A stretch of 64,000 nt of DNA from Kappaphycus alvarezii (lineage: Eukaryota > Rhodophyta > Florideophyceae > Gigartinales > Solieriaceae), in assembly GCA_002205965.3 (NCBI GenBank), contig NADL03000147.1, forward strand, positions 143,815-207,814. Direction: 5' to 3'. Shown piece after piece: positions 11,802 through 21,479 of this stretch; the stretch's first letter is position 1, and each line of letters opens with the position of its first letter. The position numbers and the translations under genes are program-made. The notes beneath the pieces are model-generated. The model saw nothing but the letters and a program-made list of their open reading frames with translations. It did not search any database and was not told the DNA's origin.

Positions 11802-12330
11802 CAGGTGGAGGTTTTAGAAGCGGAGCTTCTTCAGGAGACCAGTCTAGCTGGGCTAGACAGCTACAGGAGTAGCAGGGCAGAGCGACCGTAGGTCGCGCTC
11901 GACAGGACTAGGAGGACGCCCTAGGATCCTCCAGGTGAACCTGGAGTGGGAGATTGGTAGAAGGGCAAAGGAAAAGGAGGAAGAAAAGAAAGAAAGGGGG
12001 AGGAGGGAGACGGTTCATAAGGGTAGGCGATCCTACTCCGGGAAACGCCCGAAAGTGTTAGTGGGTGTGACTACTACAGTCACTGTGTCTACTAAGGACA
12101 CGAGTAGCGCCGCCTACTCCGGACATACGCTAATTGGTCTAGCTGCAGTGATCCCGTACAGCTTTAGGCTTGCCGGGTACTCAACTACGCAAAAATTGGA
12201 CAAACCACACCGGAGTACTCCGGTCTCGGTGGTGCTGGTCTGGGAATCAGTCTGATGTTTCGTTGATCTTTTAGTGGTAGGGCTTCTAAGGCCAACGGGC
12301 CTAAGTAGTATAGGTGCCACATACATTGGC
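11800..12330. repeat. Hairpin-rich insert with purine tract
   Basis: Between 11,810 and 11,960 there is a run of small inverted repeats with 5-6 bp stems and short loops: GAAGCGGAGCTTC, TCTAGCTGGGCTAGA, GCGACCGTAGGTCGC, CTAGGAGGACGCCCTAG and CCAGGTGAACCTGG. A purine-rich run follows at about 11,940-12,015. More hairpins follow at 12,070-12,110 (GTGACTACTACAGTCAC, GTGTCTACTAAGGACAC). No protein reading frame explains this spacing. It sits between two minus-strand coding remnants and may be a nested non-autonomous element or a structured RNA. Confidence 0.45.
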
Positions 12331-12567
12331 ACTGTCAACTAATTAGTCCTACAGTAATGACTGAAATAAAGGGATAATTAAGGGAATAGATGTAAATTCC
12401 TTGGCCCTGCACGTGGCCCTAAAACGTGGCAAACACACGTGGCACTACACGTTTCCCCTAGACAGGGCAGCCTTTCCGTGCCGAAATAAGACAGTATGCG
12501 GGCGCGAAAATAGAAGGCCAGGTTCCCACAAACGTCTTCTGCTGTGCACCTTTCGCTTTGTCGAGAT

Positions 12568-13296
12568 TTACCAGTCGAATTCCAGTACTTGGAGAAAATT
12601 CATTACTTGGAGAAAATTTATTACTTCGCTGCCTTTCACATTTTCATCAGCGGAAAAGCTCATTCCAGGGACACAAAATAATGGACAACATGTCGATGCA
12701 AATGCTTCCTCTAATCTGATGATGGCGCGATCATAAGATCCCCAAATATTACGCAGCTCACCATCAAAGACCGTTCCCCTCACCCCTACGGCTGCCAGAT
12801 TTTCCCTTACTCTGTGAATTTTGACAGAAACAAACGTATACACATCTCTATTCTTCGCACTAGTTAGATCATCAATCGATAATCGGTAGAATGCACTGGA
12901 AGCTATCATTCCAACCACTAAATTCCGTTCCTCTCCGTTGCATAATGGTAGGCTCCGTTCATCTAAACCCACGTTGCAGATCCGCAGTAATTCCTGTTTG
13001 ACTGAGCCAGAAAACAAAACTTCAAATAGAGAGACAGCTTCCCAGGGTGATATCTGGATCTTTTGTATCCGTAACTGTTGTGCGAACCGCACATTCAATA
13101 CCTTGACCACCGTTTTGACCTCCATCATGGCGCATGCATCTACTTGGGTGGTTAGAATTTTTTCCGTTGTATGTGCGGGCGTGTATCGGAATTTGATCGA
13201 CGAGTGTGGAGCGGTTTCTTCGTCTTCATTGTAGTTATTGAATAGCTCCGTATCGGGGCAGAGCGAATCCGAATCATCATCATCGGTGTCGGCCAT
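12568..13296 (-). CDS. Intact orphan ORF, 242 codons, acidic N-terminus
   Basis: This uninterrupted ORF starts at an ATG at 13,296 with MADTDDDDSDSLCPDTELF. The first 30 residues are strongly acidic. The middle has hydrophobic beta-strand-like stretches (KTVVKVLNVRFAQQLRIQKI) and the C-terminus ends VINFLQVMNFLQVLEFDW, where a short DNA repeat (ACTTGGAGAAAAT, twice) creates a repeated peptide. I see no signal peptide, membrane segment or known catalytic motif. It lies upstream of the transposase-like remnants on the same strand, so it might be an accessory protein of that element. Integrity in such decayed surroundings suggests a recent or selected gene. Confidence 0.45.
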   Translation of the reverse strand: MADTDDDDSDSLCPDTELFNNYNEDEETAPHSSIKFRYTPAHTTEKILTTQVDACAMMEVKTVVKVLNVRFAQQLRIQKIQISPWEAVSLFEVLFSGSVKQELLRICNVGLDERSLPLCNGEERNLVVGMIASSAFYRLSIDDLTSAKNRDVYTFVSVKIHRVRENLAAVGVRGTVFDGELRNIWGSYDRAIIRLEEAFASTCCPLFCVPGMSFSADENVKGSEVINFLQVMNFLQVLEFDW

Positions 13297-13299
13297 GTG

Positions 13300-14010
13300 T
13301 TGTTTTGCTTGTCTCTTGATTGTTGTCGAGACTCAAAGTCGGGTACGTAAAGACTGTGCTTGCATTTCATAGAAGTGTATGTTTCACGCACAGCCCGAAG
13401 TGCGCATAGCTCCAGAAGTCCACGCTCTTTGAGTGTACTGTGCAAGCGCACCTATTTTTCCAAAGTGCGCGCATTCCAGGTGAAGCGCTGCTTCTCGCGC
13501 GCTTTCAAAGCAAGTTGTAAAGCGGGCGCTTTTGAGGCGAAGCTCGCGTCAAACGGCCGCACATGCAAAGCAGGCAAAGAGGCAAAGCCAGCTCTGGCAA
13601 AGAGCGAGCTGATTATGGGTCACCAGTTTGAGATTATGGGGTATCCGCGGTACCCCTTGTGAAAAAAGGGGAACCGGCATGGGAAAATGTCGTTTTTGTT
13701 CAGGTGTACCGCTGGGTACCCCATAGTTTTCGGGTTTCAGTGGTGCCGGATGGGGAAATGTTATACGGTACTGTACTCTGCTGTACAATAAAAGTCTAAA
13801 AAAACTTTGAACAACATCTCTCATCAACGACTCAGAGTAAATTTAGTTTGGGTAACGGTTCTGTACTGTAAAGCAGATCGTTAGTTCAAGCAGTGCCTGT
13901 TACGGTACGGTAAAGGGTTAACACTACCTAATAGTGCTGGTACTTGTAGGACACTGGAAGGGGTTACTTATTTTAATTTCTTTTTCTTTGGATTTGATTT
14001 TGCTCTTCTT
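13300..14010. other. Intergenic region with inverted-repeat mini element
   Basis: No convincing coding sequence is present. Around 13,635-13,730 two inverted arms (TATGGGGTATCC...CGGTAC on the left, GTACCGCTGGGTACCCCATA on the right) enclose about 50 bp. This is suggestive of a tiny non-autonomous element or a stable hairpin. Words of the same kind (GGTACCCC) occur at 9,658-9,710. A T-rich tract fills 13,960-14,060. Confidence 0.4.
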
Positions 14011-14202
14011 TTGTTTCTTTCTTTTGTTTCTTTTTTTGTTAAACTTATTCAAACCTTGTTCGTTTCCTCAGGCTACCAATTAAACACGCCAAATTTCCCC
14101 TCTGAATCACTCCTTAGCAGCCGTGGTGACCCCCTTGTGTCCTCAGTGGCTCTGCAGGCCTTTGACTACGCCCTTCGATTGCCAGGAAGTTTTATAGATT
14201 AG
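14011..14202 (+). other. Possible terminal exon after a pyrimidine tract
   Basis: A long T/C-rich run (about 13,965-14,069) ends TTCGTTTCCTCAG at about 14,072, which resembles a 3' splice site. It is followed by an open stretch (GYQLNTPNFPSESLLSSRGD and onwards) that ends in a stop at 14,202. No upstream exon is recognised and the peptide has no known motif. This is a weak suggestion only. Confidence 0.2.
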
Positions 14203-14204
14203 CG

Positions 14205-14340
14205 GTCACTGAGGGTATTGCCCCCTTGAACTTCGAGCTAGGCACCGAAAGTCCAAAGGGACAATTGACACCTGAAGTTTAATGGGTATTTCCCCCTTGG
14301 ACTTCGTTATGCACACCGTAAGTCCAAGGAGACAAGGCAA
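14205..14340. repeat. Two tandem stem-loop repeats
   Basis: Two related units of about 68 bp (from GAGGGTATTGCCCCC and from ATGGGTATTTCCCCC) each contain an internal inverted repeat around CTTGGACTT...AAGTCCAAG, giving a hairpin stem of about nine base pairs. They precede a G/T-rich low-complexity run (14,385-14,530). Confidence 0.5.
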
Positions 14341-14384
14341 ACCACTCCGTTCCGGACAACAGACAAGAGAAGGGCAACGTTTTG

Positions 14385-14530
14385 TTTGGGGTGTGGGTGC
14401 TTTGGTTGATGGTGTCGGATTGTTTCGGGTTGTGGGTGTCGGAGTGTCTGGTTTGTGGGTGTCGGATTGTTTTGGTTTGTGGTTCTTGGAGTGTTTGATT
14501 TGTGGGTGTTTGAGGGTGGGCCTTCTTGGT
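14385..14530 (+). repeat. G/T-rich degenerate tandem repeat
   Basis: The words GTTTGTGGGTGTCGGATTG and close variants recur about five times at irregular intervals of about 25-33 bp. The tract is almost free of C and A on the plus strand. The ORFs crossing it are low-complexity artefacts. Confidence 0.55.
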
Positions 14531-14714
14531 GGTGGTTTTGCTGGCCGGTCAAGGCTTGCACTTCAGTGGACCAGTCTTTATTTGGAGATTCGCAAATTTT
14601 GAAAATGCACAAATTGATTCTAAATTCCTAGCAAAATACAAAAAGTAGCCCTTCGACTCTCTTGATTGGCTGCTTTCAGACGCTCCCTACTCTACTTTTG
14701 TGCAGTGCACGCTA

Positions 14715-14825
14715 CTTGTGGCTCAGGGCCATGCGCAGTACTGTGCATGGCTCTCGTATCCCGAATTTGTGGCCATGTATAGTACTGTACATGGCTCTCG
14801 GGACCATAACTTGTGGCCGTAGGAC
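14715..14825. repeat. Tandem repeat of about 45 bp with palindromic cores
   Basis: Two units begin GTGGC(C/T) and each carries a near-perfect palindrome: CCATGCGCAGTACTGTGCATGG-type (described as CCATG, variable trinucleotide, AGTACT, variable trinucleotide, CATGG). A third GTGGCC follows at 14,814. It immediately precedes a non-LTR 3' tail. Confidence 0.5.
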
Positions 14826-14839
14826 ACCGGCCACCATGA

Positions 14840-15095
14840 GCCACATAACACTACCGTATATCGAAGACTTCGTCCTGCGCATAGCAGAGAAGTTCAACAC
14901 AACTAGAGGAGTGATACGCAGACGTATTTATCAGCGCATAAGTTGCACACTGTGGTCTTCTGTTGCAATGGCGATTCTATTGCGAGCCCCACTGCACGTG
15001 CCTGACGTGGAACATCCGGTTAGTTAGCCGTATAGTCAGTCTTGCAGTGTACACGATACAGTAGATACTGTACTCAATGAAGGATAGTTTCTTCT
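14840..15095 (+). pseudogene. 3' tail of the RLE-type non-LTR retrotransposon
   Basis: The frame ending at 15,027 contains YIEDFVLRIAEKFNTTRGVI, then RRRIYQRISCTLWSSVAMAI and APLHVPDVEHPVS. It is nearly identical to the last 60 residues of the element at 34.5-39.4 kb. The following 3' untranslated part (GCCGTATAGTCAGTC, GCAGTGTACACGATA, TACTCAATGAAG) is shared as well. This is a 5'-truncated copy, the least diverged of the relics in the left part. Confidence 0.8.
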
Positions 15096-15247
15096 GCAGT
15101 ATATATTGGACTGTAGTAATGAAGATATTTACAGTACTCATGACTTGGGATTGGAGAGGTTCTTAACTCATTGCTTACAGTATCTTGAGTGTGCACCGAC
15201 TGACCGACTATTCATTTTATTATCCTGAGTCTGCACTGTACAACTGA

Positions 15248-15278
15248 CAGTACTGTACTGTACTGTACTGTACAGTGC
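15248..15278. repeat. TACTG pentanucleotide microsatellite
   Basis: Five to six consecutive TACTG units occur here. Related TACTGTAC words are scattered through the left 27 kb. Confidence 0.7.
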
Positions 15279-15600
15279 TAGAAAACACAAGTCATGGCCA
15301 GAAGACAAGTCATCATCATCTCGCCGTTGGAACCATTTACTGATATATCTTGCTGATCTTGCAGATCAGCAAACACTGGCATTTCACCGCCTCGCGTACC
15401 GCAGTGGACCCATGCAATTCCTGGTCCTGATGTCAGGAGGTTGTCAAGGACATTTCCCGAGTGCTGAAATCGATTACTGTGGAGAGTGTCTCTGTGCATG
15501 CTCCCTCTCAACGTCATCCGTCGGCTCCTCGTAGAACCAATGTCTCTAACTGCTATTTCTTTGTAACGAAGGGGCTGCATGCAATATCATCATTTCCAAA

Positions 15601-16851
15601 ATGCAGCTTCCCCTCATCTTGTTCCTAATCTATTTTGTGCTCATTTTCCCCCCGATCGCAGAATGCCTATCGGATGAGGCCAGACGCATCCAGACCACTT
15701 TCACCTTTTTAATCTCTTCCCGCCCGGATTCGAACGCAACCTCCGCCGAATGTCCCGCTGTCATTAACCACCGCTCTATTGGCCTCTACCGAGGACTGGA
15801 CCTAACAGATCCCTCAGTGGAATCTGAGGGCATACTCTGGCGCGATCTTTCTGTTAACGGCATAGCATGTCTCGACACGGTGCGTCCCGAGGCCGCAAAC
15901 ACGATTTCAAACTCACCCCCTCGGACCCCCTGGAACTTCTGCTGACAATGCCACACCTTGGTTCATCACAGGTTTTGACAATTCCCCGCGTCGATGTGGA
16001 CCGTTTGCAGCTGCCAACCCGGCAAGCTATTTCTTCGTTGATGACCTTCCGCGTTTCAAGCAAAGATTCATCGATCAAGGGATCATCCCGCGCAACACAC
16101 AACTCCCAGAGGCAGTCGACTCACCCATTCGGGGTGATGTATTCATGCTTTCTCAGCAAGTCCGCGCCGTGGCTGGTGGTACCGTTACCTCCAATGTCGT
16201 ATGTATGTACCAGGCGGCACCGCCATCCCCGACGCCTGGCCCATCGCCGTCTCGAAATGAGGAAGACGGCGGCTCGGTTTGCTTCCCGCCGGATGCGACT
16301 GTCAGGAATGACAACGGAAAGAAATTCCTATGCGAAGTCTGGTTGTAGGTGAACGAGTGTTGGTCGCAACGGACAAGAAGGGCAACGATTTATACTCGGC
16401 AGTTGTCTCGTTCAGTCATAGAGATAGTCTGGCTCAATCACAGTTTGGAACTATATCTATCCTTGTCGCCGGCTGTGAAAACGGGCAGAACATGACATTA
16501 CAGTTAACCGCAACCAACGGACATTTTGTTCGGATGTGGAATGGAAGACTTCGTGCCGTTGAAGACCTGAAGTTTGGAGATTTTCTGCAAGTGGCAGAGT
16601 GTAGCCAAAGGGGTCGGGTGCAAGGTATCAGGTGGGGCCGCAGGCGTGGCTTATACAGCCCTATCACAACTCATGGGGACATTGTTGTCAATGGTGTCGT
16701 TGCAAGCTGCTATACAAAGAGTTTAAGGGTGAGTGCGGCACACGCGTTGTTGGCGCCCGTGCGATGGGGTTTCAAAGCAGCAGTACAGATGAACAGAGAA
16801 GGCATTGAATGGTGTGGAGTAATTGACCGACTGCGTTGGGCACTTCGATGA
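15601..16851 (+). pseudogene. Secreted protein with Hedgehog-type Hint domain (frame-broken)
   Basis: The gene begins MQLPLILFLIYFVLIFPPIA, a typical signal peptide with cleavage near residue 22. The first frame continues to about 15,890. Coding sense then moves to another frame (ASYFFVDDLPRFKQRFIDQG; AGGTVTSNVVCMYQA) to about 16,345, and back again to the stop at 16,851. The C-terminal part is a Hint module of Hedgehog 'Hog' type. Its catalytic cysteine lies in SVCFPPDATV (codon at 16,280), followed by VGERVLVATD, the TxxH motif in LTATNGHFVRMWNG, FGDFLQV, and the closing GDIVVNGVVASCY and AAHALLAP. Known Hint domains self-cleave at the cysteine to process a precursor. In this family the aspartate of VGD is usual; here it is glutamate. 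The two shifts could be introns, sequencing errors or real mutations. Confidence 0.75.
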
Positions 16852-16859
16852 TGAAAAAA

Positions 16860-18780
16860 GCTTGTGCGTTTGCATTAAGTGCAGCGTGATGGTTAGATTT
16901 TTTGAAGGCGACGCCCCCAGCGCATCTAAATAGATTTTGCTCTGCGAAATTATGAGATGTGTTCAAGGCCCTCCCGAGACGGGACGATAATTGCAACCGC
17001 CAAGAGTCTTGTGAAATTGTGAAATTAAGAATTTGCTGGATTTCCCAGAACGTTGCGACATGTTGGCCGTAACATTGATGTCCGGCAATGTGGTTCAAGC
17101 GTCGGCAATTGTGGGAGCGGGCTATCAAACAAATCAGTAAACGGGGATCGATGCCAAATTCGTGGATCTTGATACAGAGTCGCAGATGAAACGCGAAGTA
17201 GGACCTTGTGCGGTGGGTCAACGCAATTGTCGTGAAGAGGACCGAAAATTTTCATGCCCCGTTGTGCACCAGTAGAGTGGTACTTGATGCAAAATGTGGC
17301 ATCAACTTTATCAGATAGATGTGAGACCAAACTAATTGTGAATGGATGATGTCAGCAGGTAAATTTCAATTCGCTACCGAAGCTCCAAGGGTTGTATGTC
17401 GCTTAACCAGAGTGGAAGGGATTGTTATCTATTCGGTAGGTTTACGCGGAAGGCACAGTTGCGGATTGGGAAGCAATGAGACCATCGGCGACACTGTACC
17501 AGTCAGCAAGACTGGAATATTGCTGTACGTGGTACAGCCTTGGCTACACTACTATGTCATAGTTAGGGACCGAATGCGTTGTGTTTTGTACGGTCGTCAA
17601 GAGCAAGATGTGAATTCACGGGAGAGGTCACGAACGATGTCGAAGTATTTCTTGCCGCCATGGCCGAAGTTTCGCAGTATCAGCTGGATCAGTAGCTCGG
17701 TTAGACTTGCGAAAGGATGCCGCATTGAGGCATGTGCATGCGGAGTGCGCACGGTGGGAGTTTAAAAAGGGGAGAGCTACGGGAACAGGGGTTACACCAC
17801 ACTGAGGTGCAGAAGAACGACACAGTGTCCGAGGACAGGCGGGAGAGAATAACAGTACAAACATGATCCCTGAAAAGCACTTAGACCGCATCCTGCTCAC
17901 ACAAATTAGAGCTGCCATCCTTAAGAATTAGTGTAAAGCAATTCACAACCGTAAACCATAGACCGAATTTTCCAAGTTTTGACCCTCGGGAACACAGTGA
18001 GCAAATGCTTAATTTGTTGACCTGGACATTTATCTTTCTGTAAATGTACTGTACAGTTCTCGCTTGACGTTGGTTAGCAATGGAGCCAGTCTTGAACTTG
18101 CTGAGAGTTGAGTGTCCACAAGTGATCAGCGTCGGGAAAGGCGAGGAGTATCGGCACAAGTTGCCGACGGTCTGATTGTGATCCTGCTCTCAACGCCGCC
18201 ACCTTGAATCCTCTGTATTTGATCTACCGCCTCTCAAAAGCCATCGTCTTCTCGCTCAATTGGACGATATCTCCCTTCTCCGAGATGCGCTGTCTGCCCG
18301 CCCAAATACTCTCGATGTTTCCACATGCTTTTAACACGTGTACAAGTCTCACCCAGACGCCATGTTATGCTCTTTCCAGTGGCTAATGGCGGTTAATACA
18401 CAGGCCTGCCCCTCCCGCTAGTCTCCGGAAAATAACCGTCCTAGAAGGACGGCCCTACATCCGTAATCAGTAGAGCACCCCATTTCCCCCTCTGTTGAGA
18501 ATTAGCAGTAATTGCATGGAAAGCGTAAGTGTTTTGGTTTAACGGAGTGGTCTACTGATTTTTCTGACAAAAGGTTGAGTGCAAAGTCGAAAGTGTTGAA
18601 CATCCTATCGGTTCGTGCAGCAAGCAGGCAATCACAATCGCTTAGTTGCGTATGGTCCAATCAAAGGCAGGCCAATGTACTTCTCCGTGGTCGAAATAAC
18701 CCCACTCTCGCGCTTTGCGTCTACCCATAGACGCCTTCGTCGGGTTTTGCTTGAAATTAGGCGGCCTCCAAAATAGAAGA
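16860..18780. other. Region with weak coding traces only
   Basis: Plus-strand pieces such as DMLAVTLMSGNVVQASAIVG (about 17,058-17,117) and FATEAPRVVCRLTRVEGIVI (about 17,367-17,426) look protein-like but are interrupted by stops and match no family that I know. A stretch at 18,210-18,390 reads sensibly in two frames. The area may hold a decayed gene next to the Hint gene. No RNA gene or tandem repeat was seen. Confidence 0.25.
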
Positions 18781-19088
18781 TTGGAGCCCTAATTCCTGTC
18801 ACTAGGTGACGAGCGCGGGGTGTTCGGTATAGCAGGACAATGGACCTGTTTCTTTGAGACGGGCAACCTTGACGAACACCACTGAAAAGCTACGCCATCC
18901 TTCTTGCGCACCGTTTTCGGTTCGTCCAACGTGCTCCGGGGGCGGCAGGTGGCGGTAAATGTTTGGGTCAGTTACTGCGTATGGAACATAAGGTGAAACT
19001 CCCATTAGCCTGTGCAGTGCGGCAGCGGCGGAGAAAACTACCGTAGTGATGGCCAGTACTGGTAGGCAATTGCATGGTAGTGGCAATG

Positions 19089-20658
19089 CAGTGGTGGCAA
19101 TAAATATACGACACTTAGCCTTATTGGTACTGCTTGATACAGTCAGTATTGCAGTTAGAACCAAACCCTTCAGTCCACGTATGTATCAGACCATGATTCG
19201 TCCATTTCCGATGTCAGAATTTTTAAAAAAACTTTGGATGGTACAAGCCCATTAGTCGAATACCCCCGGGAAAAAATATACTAACACTTTGAAACACGGC
19301 CTATTCAAAGTGGGCTAACCCTTTAACTCGGCCATTTTAGTAGTATATCCTCTTGCTCTTGACATGTATAACGGCTACGCAACGTTTCTGCATGGACTTA
19401 ACTAACTTAACGGGCGTTTCAGAGTTGCTATCTTCCCAAGCATCCGTAATGCAGTCAACGAAAGAATCCACATATTCAAACTGCCGCTGGTTGGCGTCAA
19501 CCTTACTCACTAGAATGCACCATAAGTTCTCAATAGGATTCAGGTCTGGTGAATAAGCGGTCCACTCTAAGACTGAAATAAAATGATCGTAAAGCCAATC
19601 TTTCGTCACCCTTGCACGGTGCCCAAGTGCAACTTCCTGCATGAAATGCCACCGAAGTGGCATATCCTCGGCGAAAGGGAGTAGATAATCTTTTAAGGTC
19701 TTCACATACTTCGGTCCGTCTTTTTTTCCGTTCAATATTACGAGTGGAGATATTTTGTTTCCAACAAAACAAGCCCAGACCATAACACTCTTACTGCCAT
19801 TCTCTCTCTTCGAAAACTAGTCCTTCTCTTTTCGCAAATTATGCTATTTGTATGCTAGACCGTCCGGACTGTCAAGGTTAATCTTCTTCTCATCAGACCA
19901 AACGATACTACTCCATTTAGCTTCACTCCATGTGACCTTTCCAGTTGCCCAAAACATTCTTATTTGCTCGTGATGTTCACGTATAGAGGGTGTACGAGCA
20001 ATTTTCTTGTACCGGAGATGTGCTTGCTTTTGAAGCAATAAACGAACAGAGCGAGCCGTAAATGGAAGTTGAAGAGCCTTAAATAACCCAGAAGAGCTCC
20101 GTTTTTTTCTTAGAAGCTTCCCTAATTACCCTCCTCTTGGCCGCCTCCGTCCATTTAGGTGGCCTTTCGGCACTTCTTTTGGTTCAGTATCCTTGTGGAT
20201 TTTTCAGAAGCATTTGTACCACATCCCTGGACTTTCCTAGCTCTCCTTCAATAGCTGGAATGCTTGGGCAGTTGGAGTGGTGGGCCAATATTTGTCCTCT
20301 TTCGAATATGGCGAGTTCCCGTTTTTGAGGCATCGAGTTGGGATAACAGGAATGCTATTTCTTCGTTAAGTGCATTTTTATGTTTAAAGAGGTCAAAACT
20401 GCTGAGTTGATAAGGGTTTGGCGCCATTTTAAATTGTTATTCCCGCCCTGTTACCAAAGTTTGCAAAGTGTCAGTAAAATTTTTGCCGAGAGTATTCGAC
20501 TTATGGGCTTGTACCATCCAAAGTTTTGTTTTTCTGACATCGGAAATGGACGAATCATTGTCTGATACATACGTGGACTGAAGGGGTTGGTTCTAACTGT
20601 AATACTGTATAATGCAGTACCAATAAGGCTAAGTGTCGTATATTTATTGCCACCACTG
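19089..20658 (-). mobile_element. Tc1-like DNA transposon with long inverted repeats
   Basis: The element is 1,570 bp, the usual length of Tc1 elements. Both ends start CAGTGGTGGCAATAAATATA (right end inverted), with inverted repeats of about 180 bp (19,089-19,270 and about 20,490-20,658). The right flank is TA, the Tc1/mariner target; on the left the flanking pair is TG, so one copy of the TA duplication has mutated. The transposase reads on the minus strand inside. The arms are still about 90% alike, pointing to a moderately old insertion. Confidence 0.9.
19337..20330 (-). pseudogene. Tc1-type transposase (broken)
   Basis: In reading order the N-terminal helix-turn-helix region (about 20,320-20,100: REVAIFERGQ-like start, then SAERPPKWTEAAKRRVIREA) is followed by YKKIARTPSIREHHEQIRMF. 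The first catalytic aspartate lies in IVWSDEKKINLDSPDG (about 19,905-19,860), and MVWACFVGN follows. The second catalytic site should read like QDNAPxH but is here MQEVALGH, so the aspartate is lost. The glutamate box AYSPDLNPIENLW is intact (about 19,557-19,519), which identifies the DD34E Tc1 group. Stops and shifts at about 20,180, 20,060 and 19,840 make it non-functional. Such enzymes excise and integrate the element at TA. Confidence 0.85.
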
Positions 20659-20669
20659 TACAGTATAAT

Positions 20670-21470
20670 TCTAATGGGGGCGAAATGGGGGGTGATTTAA
20701 TATTTGAAAAATATGGCCGGTTGTGGCCCGGAATATCCTACAGGGTGTCCAGTAATACCTCTAAAATGACACTAAAAAGCCGGATAATTCTAATGGCAAT
20801 TTTGGCAATTGCTTATAACTGAAATTGCGGAAAATATAGTGCCACTGGTAGGGTACTGGCAAAGCACTGGTCAACCATGGTATGCCAGAGGGCACTGTCG
20901 AGGCACTGGTCAACCAGGGCATGCCAGGTGGCACTGACGAGGCAATGGTCAACCAGGGCATGCTATGGGGCCTTGGTGACAATTTCTCACCACCAATGCT
21001 CCTGTGAGTTTATAGTGCCTTTGCTCACATGCCGGGGCCCCTCTAGAAGCCTAATCCACGTTGAGGTTTTCTAAACTACGATACTGAATGCATTAATTTC
21101 TTCTGTACTGTACTGTACAGTATACAAAACAACAGTACATTTAAAGATATTTTTTAATGTCTTACATATTGGCCAGTCAGATACCGTAAAATCAACATTA
21201 ATTAGATCATTATGAACATGAGTAAAATTATTATTATTATATCTACAGTAGTTTTCATGTGCTAATTTAAGTTCGAAATCACAGTGTTTCTTCAAACGTT
21301 TGGTCCCTGAATTTTGATTGCTATTTAACTTTTCCGTCGGCAAAACCATTCTCTCCATTACAACCTTTCCCATAGGGGGTACCATTCCCTCAGGTACTGA
21401 TATTCCCTTTAATACTACCAATTTCAAAGTAATTCTATTTCTATATCCGGTATCCCTCCAATTCCTATCT
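20670..21470. other. Intergenic region with PWWP-like segment and tandem repeat
   Basis: At 20,688-20,750 there is a copy of the segment also found inverted at about 8,925-8,985 (GDLIFEKYGRLWPGISYRV in the plus frame). The rest, to about 21,470, shows no gene. TACTGTAC words occur at 21,105-21,120 and an ATT run at 21,230. Confidence 0.4.
20838..20982. repeat. 39-bp tandem repeat, about three units
   Basis: The words GCACTGGTCAACCA and GGCATGCCA recur with a period of about 39-42 bp. The minus strand therefore encodes a 13-residue periodic peptide (GMPWLTSAS...P). The peptide is a by-product of the repeat rather than evidence of a gene. Confidence 0.6.
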
Positions 21471-21479
21471 TTTTATCCA

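Noticed and set aside
12401..12450. ACGTGG words resembling the CACGTG palindromes
   Set aside because: The boxes are direct and irregular, lack the T/A core and are not placed before a gene start.
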